Assembly (NCBI RefSeq): GCF_021462225.1
Contig: NC_061795.1
Coordinates: forward strand, 4,603,001 to 4,667,000
Length of the DNA: 64,000 nucleotides
Reading direction: 5' to 3'
Origin: Girardinichthys multiradiatus
Lineage: Eukaryota; Chordata; Actinopteri; Cyprinodontiformes; Goodeidae
Below, piece after piece: positions 56,219 through 64,000 of the stretch. The notes beneath the pieces are model-generated. The model saw only the letters and a list, made by a program, of their open reading frames with translations, ran no database searches and was not told where the DNA came from. Numbering within the stretch: the stretch's first letter is position 1; each line of letters opens with the position of its first letter. The position numbers were made by a program, and so were the translations under genes.

Positions 56219-58120
56219 TCCCCGAACCCGGTGGTTGACACCGGCAGTAAACGACGCTGTCAAGCTGAAGAAGGAGTCCTATCAGCTGTGGTTGGCTTGT
56301 GGGGCCCAGCGTGCCATGGCCCGGGCGGTGGCAGAGGCAAAAACCCGGACCTGGGAGGAGTTCGGTGAGGCCTTGGAGAAGGACTGCCGGTTGGCCCCGA
56401 AGCAATTCTGGCAAACCGTCTGGCACCTCAGGAGGGGGAAGCAGTGCTTCGCCAACACTGTTTACAGTGGCGGCGGGGAGCTGCTGACCTCGACTGGGGA
56501 CATTATCGGACGGTGGAAGGATTACTTCGAGGATCTCCTCAATCCTGCCAGCACGCATTCCCTGGTGGAAACAGAGGCTGGGGACTCAGGGTTGGACTCT
56601 TTCATCACCCAGGCTGAAGTCACCGAGGTGGTTAAAAAGCTCCGCGGTGGCAGGGCTTCGGGGTTGGATGAGAATCCGCTCTGAGTACCTCAAGTCTTTG
56701 GATGTTGTGGGGCTGTCATGGTTGACACGCCTCTTCAACATTGCGTGGCGGATGGGGACAGTGCCTCTGGATTGGCAGACTGGGGTGGTGGTCCCCCTAC
56801 ATAAGAAGGGTGACCGGAGGGTGTGTTCCAACTACAGGGGGATCACACTCCTCAGCCTCCCTGGTAAGGCCTACGCCAGGGTATTGGAGAGGAGAGTCCG
56901 GCCGATAGTCGAACCCCGGCTTCAAGAGGAGCAGTGTGGTTTTTGTCCCGGCCGTGGAACACTGGACCAGCTCTATACCCTCTACTGGGTACTCGAGGGT
57001 TCATGGGAATTTGCCCAACCGGTCCACATGTGTTTTGTGAACCTGGAGAAGGCATTCGACTGTGTCCCTCGTGATGCCCTGTGGGGGTTGCTCCAGGAGT
57101 ATGGAATTGGGGGCCCTTTACTAGGGGCCATCTAGTCTCTGTACAAGCAAAGCAGGAGTTTGGTTCGCATTAAGTCGGACCGGTTCCCGGTGCATGTTGG
57201 ACTCCGGCAGGGCTGCCCTTGGTCACCGGTCCTGTTCATAACTTTTATGGACAGGATTTCTAGGCGCAGCCAAGGGCCGGAGCGGGTCTGGTTTGGGGAC
57301 CAGAGGATTTAGTCTCTTCTTTTTGCAGATGACGTGGTCCTGCTGGCCCCCTCTAGCCAAGACCTACAGCACGCACTGGGGCGGTACGCAGCCGAGTGTG
57401 AAGCGGCAGGGATGAAAATCAGCTCCTCCAAGTCCGAGGCCGTGGTTCTCGACCGAAAAAGGGTGGCTTGTCCTCTTCAGGCTGGAGGGGAGTTCCTGCC
57501 TCAGGTGGAGGAGTTTAAGTATCTCAGGATCTTGTTCACGAGTGAGGGAAGAATGGAGCGGGAGATCAACAGACGGATCGGTGCGGCTGCTACAGTAAAG
57601 GGGCGCTGTGCCGGTCCGTTGTGGTGAAAAGCTGAGCCCAAAAGCAAAGCTCTCGATTTACCGGTCGGTCTATGTTCCTACCCTCACCTATGGCCATGAA
57701 CTTTGGGTCATGACCAAAAGAACGAGATCCCGGATACAAGCGGCTGAAATGAGCTTCCTCCGTAGGGTGGCCGGGCACTCCCTTAGAGATAGGGTGAGGA
57801 GCTCGGCCATCCGGGAGGGGCTCGGAGTAGAGCTTTGAATTGAATTGAATTGAATTGAGAGGAGCCAGTTGAAGTGGCTCGGGCATCTATACCGGATGCC
57901 TCCGGGAGGCCTTCCTCGGGAGGCATGTCCAGGCATGTCCAGGCATGTCCCACCGGGAGGAGGCCCAGGGGACGGCCCAGGACACGCTGGAGGGACTATG
58001 TCTCTTGGCTGGCCTGAGAAGGCCTCGGGCTCCCCCCGGAGGAGCTCGAGGAGGTGTCTGGGGGAGAGGGACATCCGGGTATCTCTGCTGAGTCTGCTGC
58101 CCCCGCGACCTGGTCCCGGA
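56219..58120 (+). pseudogene. Rex3 reverse transcriptase and C-terminal region
   Basis: The frame from 56199 runs TRWLTPAVNDAVKLKKESYQ to KKLRGGRASGLDENPL, where one extra base near 56672 shifts it. Then SEYLKSLDVVGLSWLTRLFN, VCSNYRGITLLSLPGKAYAR, EEQCGFCPGRGTLDQLYTLY, FVNLEKAFDCVPRDALWGLL (motif A), stop near 57133, LFADDVVLLAPS (FADD at 57322) and SSKSEAVVLDRKRVACPLQA. Further shifts lead to SIYRSVYVPTLTYGHELWVM and a C-terminus near RPRTRWRDYV. It is better preserved than the 29270 copy but not functional. Confidence 0.85.
57835..57950. repeat. short tandem expansions inside Rex3
   Basis: (TTGAA)n with about four units at 57835-57858 replaces a CTGCTGCTCCTCCACATT-type segment of the other copy. 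AGGCATGTCC occurs three times in a row at 57921-57950. Both disrupt the frame. Confidence 0.9.
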
Positions 58121-58179
58121 TAAAGCGGAAGACGACGAGAGAGAGAGAGTTTTAGCATTTTAAGTTATGTGTTATTATT

Positions 58180-58840
58180 TGTAAAAAAAAATTTTGAAAT
58201 CCATGTATCATTTTCCTCTTACTTGACAATTATACACTATATTGTGCTAGGTTTCACCAGCAACAAGTAAACAACCCACAAAGGAGGGCACATGACCAAC
58301 ATGCCGACGCCGAGACCACTCCACCCCGAAAACGTCTCCGATCAGCCCGTCGACCCAAATCATGCAGACCCGCAAACCTTCCATCTCCTACCTGCTCACA
58401 AAAAGGGCAACATACCCACCAGGACTCAAGCTCACCAGGCTCAGCCAGAACCCCAGCCCAGGGGCGACACTATCCAGGAACCCCTAGCCCAACCTAGACT
58501 TATCCAGGAGCAGCAAGGCCACCAGGCCAGTAACCTCTCTCTGCCGGCACAGACCCCCCAAATGCAATTGCATACAGCCACCAGATTGCACCCCTAAAAG
58601 CCACCAAAGCCCCACTATGACATCCCCTCATATCAGCAACAATGCCCCACAGGACAAAGCCAAAGGACCCCCACCCCGAATAGGAGCCCAGAGAGATTGA
58701 TCTGATGTGGAGGCAGAGGTTGTCTCAAGACTTATATAATCCAACAAAAGTTCTCTCTACTGATTAATACTAAGAATATTTTTATTTTTGCCAGTTCATG
58801 AGGATAGTTTCATAAGGGTGAATAGTTTTGCGAAGCACTG
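58180..58840 (-). mobile_element. Tc1 end fragments enclosing a C-rich repeat
   Basis: Positions 58190-58255 (CATGTATCATTTTCCTCTTA, ATTATACACTATATTGTG) are the inverse of the Tc1 segment at about 24780-24850. Near 58840, GAATAGTTTTGCGAAGCACT ends like a Tc1 terminal repeat. About 58262-58780 between them is unrelated and C-rich, so it may be an insertion in a Tc1 remnant. Confidence 0.5.
58292..58597 (+). CDS. proline- and glutamine-rich 101-residue reading frame, probably not a gene
   Basis: The ATG-started frame encodes a P/Q/H-rich protein (TRTQAHQAQPEPQPRGDTIQ and similar). There is no domain, signal peptide or membrane segment. The DNA is strongly C-rich and poor in G, unlike its neighbours, and resembles a dispersed fish repeat. 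The open frame is more likely a result of composition. I give it mainly to record the segment. Confidence 0.2.
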   Translation: MTNMPTPRPLHPENVSDQPVDPNHADPQTFHLLPAHKKGNIPTRTQAHQAQPEPQPRGDTIQEPLAQPRLIQEQQGHQASNLSLPAQTPQMQLHTATRLHP

Positions 58841-61399
58841 TAGGCAGGGGAGTAAATCTGCCAGGCTGAAAGCGTTTCAGGGGTTTTGCTGTTGCTTTTT
58901 TATGAGCCAGTTCTTCCGTTGCTTCCGACAAGGCTTCGGTTGCAGCCTGTTTCATGAGCTGGATTAATAATCCAGTCAGAAGGAAAACCTAAAACAAAGA
59001 GGAGAAAAAAGAGAGAAAGGGATACAAATGATTACATTGCTGGAAAACACAGGATAGTGTGTGCCTGCATGTGGGAGAGTATGTTGGTCTTTTTTGTCTA
59101 TGTGTTCTGAAAGTGAAATCACACTCGTGCTCACTCATCCATGTGTGTGTGTGGGTGTGTGTGTTTATCAGTCTGCTTTTGCAATTTTGGAACTTGCAAC
59201 ACGATCCAAAGGGACAACAGGAAATTACTGGAGAGGATGAGGGGGAAGCAATGTGACATGAGACAGGTGGGTGGGGGTTGATGGAAGAATGGATGGTGGA
59301 GGGAGGGATGAAGGGGGTAGAGGCTGCTGTCAACACACTGCTGCTCGAGGGTGAGAGGGACAGGAACCGTTAGCAGAGGATTAGCAGGCGTGCTGAGTTT
59401 AGCTCCACAACCTCTTGTCTGGTTTCTCAGCCAAAAATCTAGCGGAAAGTGGGGCAGCAGGGTTGCACGTTGACCACAAAGCCGGATGTTGTTCATAAAA
59501 TGAACATAATGTTTCCAACATGGGATGTGGGAAAAATTAGAGTTTCATCCTACATAGAAGGAAGAAGCTAAAAAAATCATGATGTGCACTCAGTATCAGG
59601 TGATGAGTCTCATACCTGCAAAGCTGTCCAAAGCTTTGTTTTGAAAAAGAAATAGTTCCACAAAATTGTGTTGGCCGCTCCAACTGGAAGGTGGCATTGT
59701 ACCTAAAGTTGTGAGCTGTTTTTGCTAAATAAATTTAACTTTCCAATTGTGCACCCAAAATGTTATTCTTCTTTGTTTTATTGCTCACCATGGTAACATC
59801 TAGATCTCACTTTGTTCCCAGATCCACTGTTGGAAAATATGTGTAGGACGAAATTGGTTCTCTTTGTGTGTACTCCAACTGACGAAAATGGAAGTTGAGG
59901 TTAAATTATACTATGTTACAGATTAAATTTTCTCAATTAGATTGCTGAAATTTACATTATTACAATAATTTTGGAGAACTAACAGTGAACATAAAAATTG
60001 CAACATGAAGGAATTTTAAAGAAAGCAAGCTTCAAAAGCAGTGAACAAGGATATGCAGGTTTAAAAGTTAAAGTTGAAATGTATTGACAGGCTAGTTCCA
60101 TACCAGATGACAAAGAGCAAATTTTGTTTGAATACCTAAACATTTCATACAGCTATGTGAAAAATAATAGGAGACTTCATTTAATATACAGTTCTTTTTT
60201 TTTTTAGAAAAGGCTTTACCTACAGGTGTTATTTTCTAATCTTGTTTTTTTGTTTTTGTTTGTTTGTTTCTGGGAAAGACAGTTACATAATTGCACTTAA
60301 ACAACAAAAATGAACAACAAGATTTAAAAAGGTATTAACAAAAATGTGTATTCTGACTGAGGAAAGAATTGGGAAACCCTAAGCCCTACAAGAAAGTCTT
60401 ACCTCTTTCAGGTGAAGTAACTTCAGTGGGATGTTTATTGTTGATGTGTCTGAAAGTTTGCAACACTCCTCATTTCCAGCTGGGAAATATTTGAGGGGTT
60501 TCTTGCATATACAGTCCATTTCATGTCACCCCACAGTATCTGAATGTGATCAGGATGTGGACTTTGACTCAGCCCATGACTTTTGAATTCTTAATTCTCA
60601 GCTAGTTTACTGGTCTGTTTTTGGTCCTGTCCAGTTCTTCTTCACCTTAAATATTTTTACAGACCCTCTCACATTCTCCTAAAGCTCCCTCCGATACCTG
60701 GTAAAATTTGCAGTGGATTCTATTGTGGTAATCTGGCCAGGTATGCAGCAAAGAAACCCACACCATGACACTTCCAGCTCTGTGCCTCACTGATGGCATG
60801 AGGTCATTTTCCAGGAATGCTGTATTAAGGAAAATATGGCTGTTGTTAGTGGGAAAATTAGACTTTTTAATGTTTTATTTAATCAGTAAGTATTACTGTT
60901 AACAACTTCAATATTTCTATCTTTCTGTTAAGCTAAATGGTTGTAAGACTTGTCTGCTGATGATTTGATCACTCCATCCGGTTACAGCTAGTTATGGTTC
61001 TTTTTTAATTCTTTTAACTGAAAAAAGAGGGTTGTTGTAATTGCTACAAGGAGGATCAGAGGCTAAATTTTCTATTTCTTTATTTAGCAAGGTATTGCAT
61101 GTGGTGAGTATATTGATATACATAGGTCATATCATAAGAAGGGATCTCTGTAATGTTGACGTGAAGTGACAGTTCTGTGAGTTGTATATGCAAGCTAATA
61201 TGCTGGAATGTAAATTTTACATGTGCGCAGATGATGTTAAAGGGGTCATTGTTCAAGCCCATAAAGCCATAATGAAAAAAACTGCACAATGCATTTAGAA
61301 TTTTCCTTAGGCTTCCAAGATGGACAACTGCTAGTCAGATGTTGCTCATAAGTAATGTCCCAACATTTCATGAGTAATGATCCCTTTCCTGAGGAAATA
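58841..61399. other. mostly noncoding stretch
   Basis: There is a GT-rich run near 59142-59165. At about 60480-60620 the minus strand has an eroded Tc1-like C-terminal block (the complement of GATCAGGATGTGGACTTTGA, the S-P-D-L-N-P region). Nothing else is recognised. Confidence 0.45.
60450..60620 (-). pseudogene. Tc1-like transposase C-terminal relic (weak)
   Basis: Minus-strand wording WAESKSTS then SHSDTVG and CICKKPLKYFPAG resembles W-P-x-S-x-S-P-D-L-N-P-I-E-x-L-W and the following segment of a fish Tc1 family, with frame decay. No catalytic residue is certain. Confidence 0.4.
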
Positions 61400-61559
61400 C
61401 ACTACTCACAAAAGGTTGGAGATATTTGGCTTTCAGGTTACATTTAAGGAAAATAAAAATATTTTCACACAACAGTGATAATATATTGTAAGTAGAAGCT
61501 TCCTGAAGGGAGGCCCTTTGGTCATGGTGATTCTGGGGTACAGAGTTACGAGCCTCTAG

Positions 61560-62300
61560 ACAGTGACTTAACTGAATCCCTTAAGTTTTTTCTGGGATTC
61601 AGATCTGGAGTAAGTGCAGGCCACTCCATTCAAGGTACCCCAGTCTCTGGCAGCCGTTCCGTAATGATGCGATCTTGATGAGCTGGCACATTGTCGTTCG
61701 TGAAGATGAAATTGGGCCTATGTTGTTCATGCAGGGACACAATGTCTGAATTACTGATGTTTTTCATGTAATATGGGCTTGTCCCTGTACCATCCACAAA
61801 GTGTAGGACAGTTCTGTATTGGCTAGACACACCTGCCCACACTGTAACACCACCACCACCAAAGGCTGGTCTGGTGACAACAGTGTCTGATGCATAGCGC
61901 TCTCCTTAACATTTCCAACATCTATGGTGGCCATGATTCCTGCTCAGCATGAAATGACTTTTTTCAGAGAACAGCACTGAGGCCCACTGGTCCTTTATCC
62001 AGTGTAAATGCTCCCTGGCCCATGCAAGACCATGATGCCTGTGCTTGGTGGTGTGGCCAGGTACCCTTGCAGGTCATCTAGCACACAGATCATGCTGATG
62101 TAAACAGTTTCTAATGGTCTGACGTAACACTTAAGTGCCTCTAACCTCCCTTAAATGTGCCTGTAGTTGAGTGGCATTCCTCATGTTGTTCCGCAGGGCA
62201 CTGTTCACAATGAAACGGTCATCAGTGTGGGTTGTGGCCAAAGGCCTTGCTGTGACTCTTCCAGTCTCTCCGTTGCAATCTGCTGATAACACTCTGTGAC
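61560..62300 (-). pseudogene. Tc1/mariner-type DD34E transposase, inactivated
   Basis: The minus strand contains, in order, traces of the HTH region, a block around TGGGCCAGGGAGCATTTACA, the complement of CAGTGCTGTTCTCTGAAAAA (first Asp region), VWAGVSSQYRTVLHFVDG, FIFTNDNVPAHQDRIITERL (second Asp) and MEWPALTPDLNPRKNL. The last block should read N-P-I-E: Glu is replaced by Lys, and a stop precedes MEW. Counting through the stop there are 34 residues between Asp and the changed position. Confidence 0.75.
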
Positions 62301-62329
62301 AGAAACAGCTTTACTGTGTCAAAAGACAT

Positions 62330-63140
62330 TCTAATGGAAGCTGACTTGGGAGGGTAAACAGTTTTAGTTCTGTTAGACCTTACCTCCACTTTGGACATGG
62401 TTGATCATGTCGTCCTGATAAACATACTCAAAAACTTTGGATTTACTGAAGTTGTTTTACAGTGGTTTATATCCTAGTTTTCAGTGATTCTTAAGGGTCC
62501 GCATAAATCAAATGTTGTCCAAATCATCACATGTGCTATATGATGTACCCCAGGGACCTGTTCTTACTGTATATTACTCCTTTTGGGCCAGATCATACAC
62601 TGAATTAGTCATGTTTTTTTTTAAATATATATACTGACAACATACAGTTATACTGTTCTTTTAAACCCTCTGAGTTCTTTAAACTGAGAAGTCTAGGTGA
62701 CTGCTTGGTTGAGATTAAGAAATGGTTAAATGTAAACTGCTTGCAGCTGAATACCAGCAAAACTGAAACATTGATTATTGTGCCTGATGAAAAAAATTCA
62801 TTTTCAGTTTCTTAGGGACTTCTGTTCAAATCTAGTCTTAGAAATCTGCATGCAATTTTTGAAAGTTCCATATCTCTTGATCATCATTCTAGGCATTTAC
62901 CTCGAAATTGTTTTTTATCATTTAAAAATATTGATAAGGTCAGACCTATGGTGTCTAGGTTTGAACTGGAAATTGTTTTACATGATTTTATTTGGTCTCG
63001 CATGGTTTATAGACTCTTTACCTGTAAACAGCATGATGAGGCGGACTGTTTAAATAAAGTTCTGATTGAACCAGGAAATTTATTGGCTGATTCATGGATC
63101 AAACACCTGTTTGTCATTAAGCTCCTTGTTAGGGAACTGC
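62330..63140 (+). pseudogene. L2-type LINE reverse transcriptase fragment inserted in the transposon
   Basis: The plus strand encodes LLDLTSTLDMVDHVVLINIL (motif A region), then a CTPGTCSYC segment (P-Q-G-S-V-L-G-P equivalent), a run of stops, then LQLNTSKTE-like codons and MVSRFELEIVLHDFIWSRMV. These match L2-type RT in order. It has several stops and frame changes. Its orientation is opposite to the host transposon. Confidence 0.7.
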
Positions 63141-63298
63141 AAGTTGTGCAAAAAGTACAACACTGAAGTTGGACATCTGCATTCAAAAGTTTAGAGAAGG
63201 TTTCAATAAGTTCACCTGCAATGCTTATAGGGCATTTTAGGGTTATAATGAAGTTTTACCTGAAAGCTGAATATCCGTAACTATGTGTAGGTAGTGTA

Positions 63299-64000
63299 TA
63301 AATTTATGTGCTGTTTGATTAAGTCAAGAAATTCAATAGTAGGAGCTTTGACTGTTATAACATATGGTAACACAAGGTATTCATCACGCTTCTATAAACA
63401 ATGGAGCAATAGCCTGTATATTTAATTGTTTTGTGTGCTTGAAGATTGATGTTTACATGTGTCTGTTTTTAATGATATGGATCAATTTTGTCTCATATAA
63501 AGGTTAATTATTTAACCAGATTAAAAATCACCCACTTACCCTATCACTCTATACCCTATGCTGCAATAATAGTAAATTACAACTGTATCTATCTTGACGA
63601 AAACAATAAAATTACCAGCTACTGTCTAGATTTCTTAGCAAATTTTATGTACATGGTTTACAATATTATTTTTAGCCAGTGTGTTTTGTTAAAAAAGCAA
63701 CAACAAAAAAAGACCCCACATCACATCTGCATTGTAGTAAGTATTGTTGGCTTAGAACTGGCCCTATGGTATGATATTTTGTGATTTGAGATGTTTTAAG
63801 ATGGCAGAAATTTAAATTGGCCTTGGCCCCACTCGACTAGGTGTTGATCTCCATGAGTGAACCTGATGTAATAAACAAAATAATGTATGCAAGACAACAG
63901 TGGTCAGGTCAGGTATTATTTTATTTTTTTCCCTGACCTGATCCTACTTGTGTGTCCCTTTACGATATGTTGCGCATTTTTGGCAGTAGAATGAGATTCT
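63299..64000. other. noncoding stretch
   Basis: No gene, element end or RNA recognised. AT-rich. Confidence 0.5.

Larger units (their letters stand above)
55335..58145 (+). mobile_element. Rex3 (RTE-clade) retrotransposon, second copy with internal deletion
   Basis: It starts CCTCCTTGAACCGCCACCTT and ends in AAGCGGAAGACGACGAGAGA. Domain order is endonuclease, deletion, reverse transcriptase, C-terminal tail. TGGCAGACTGGGGTGGTGGT at 56773-56792 matches, as I recall it, a published Rex3 RT primer site, supporting the family name. Relative to the copy at 29270 about 480 bp between endonuclease and RT are missing at 56218. Confidence 0.88.
61400..63296 (-). mobile_element. Tc1/mariner-type transposon with a LINE insertion
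   Basis: The left end CACTACTCACAAAAGGTTGG then GATATTTGGCTTTCAGGT pairs with the right end, whose reverse complement reads CACTACCTACACATAGTTAC then GGATATTCAGCTTTCAGGT. TA flanks both ends (61398-61399 and 63297-63298). Transposase sequence lies on the minus strand at 61560-62300. About 62330-63140 is a plus-strand LINE fragment. The remaining 5' leader, about 63155-63296, is on the far side. Confidence 0.8.

Overview
The window looks like intergenic or intronic DNA of a ray-finned fish (teleost), made almost entirely of transposable elements of different ages. The evidence is a Rex3 non-LTR retrotransposon, several Tc1/mariner families, L2-type LINEs, a sushi-like Ty3/gypsy element, solo LTRs, tRNA-related repeats and a 174-bp (TG)n microsatellite. 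I found no convincing host gene, no structural RNA gene and nothing prokaryotic (no operon, CRISPR or IS). Most open frames are transposase or reverse-transcriptase pieces, or artefacts of repeats.

Layout. 1-1.1 kb: AT-rich DNA without features. 1.1-6.74 kb: a 5.6-kb foldback (palindromic) element with roughly 1.4-kb arms. A DD36E (Incomer-type) Tc1/mariner transposon sits in its short central loop. A 1.4-kb insertion, itself containing a smaller inverted repeat, splits the left arm. Each arm carries an inward-facing reading frame of about 90 codons, intact only in the right arm. 6.8-9.6 kb: Tc1 relic, unannotated DNA, a perfect hairpin and an L2-type tail. 9.6-11.8 kb: a Tc1 element turned into a palindrome, with a transposase frame that is open but has lost its ATG. 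12.8-15.3 kb: minus-strand L2 LINE interrupted by a MITE. 16-26 kb: microsatellite, 102-bp tandem duplication, Harbinger-like MITEs and Tc1 relics.

27-28.2 kb: solo LTR with a perfect 5-bp target duplication. 28.6-32.8 kb: two Rex3 copies in opposite orientation. 34-35.5 kb: second copy of the 9.6-kb Tc1 family. 37.5-41.6 kb: gypsy element lacking gag and the 5' part of its 3' LTR. 43.7-49.8 kb: L2 sequence interrupted by two solo LTRs, a third Tc1 copy and a 1.5-kb insertion that carries an exon-like acidic segment. 50.9-51.4 kb: another solo LTR. 52 kb: L1-type RT fragment. 55.3-58.1 kb: second Rex3 copy. 58.2-58.8 kb: C-rich repeat between Tc1 ends. 61.4-63.3 kb: mariner/Tc1-type element with a LINE fragment inserted in it.

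The elements do not form a pathway. Their nesting gives a relative history: L2 and the foldback element are older hosts, and Tc1, MITE, LTR and LINE insertions came later. The best candidates for something undescribed are the foldback element with its unknown arm protein, the palindromic Tc1, and the 48.3-49.8 kb insertion.
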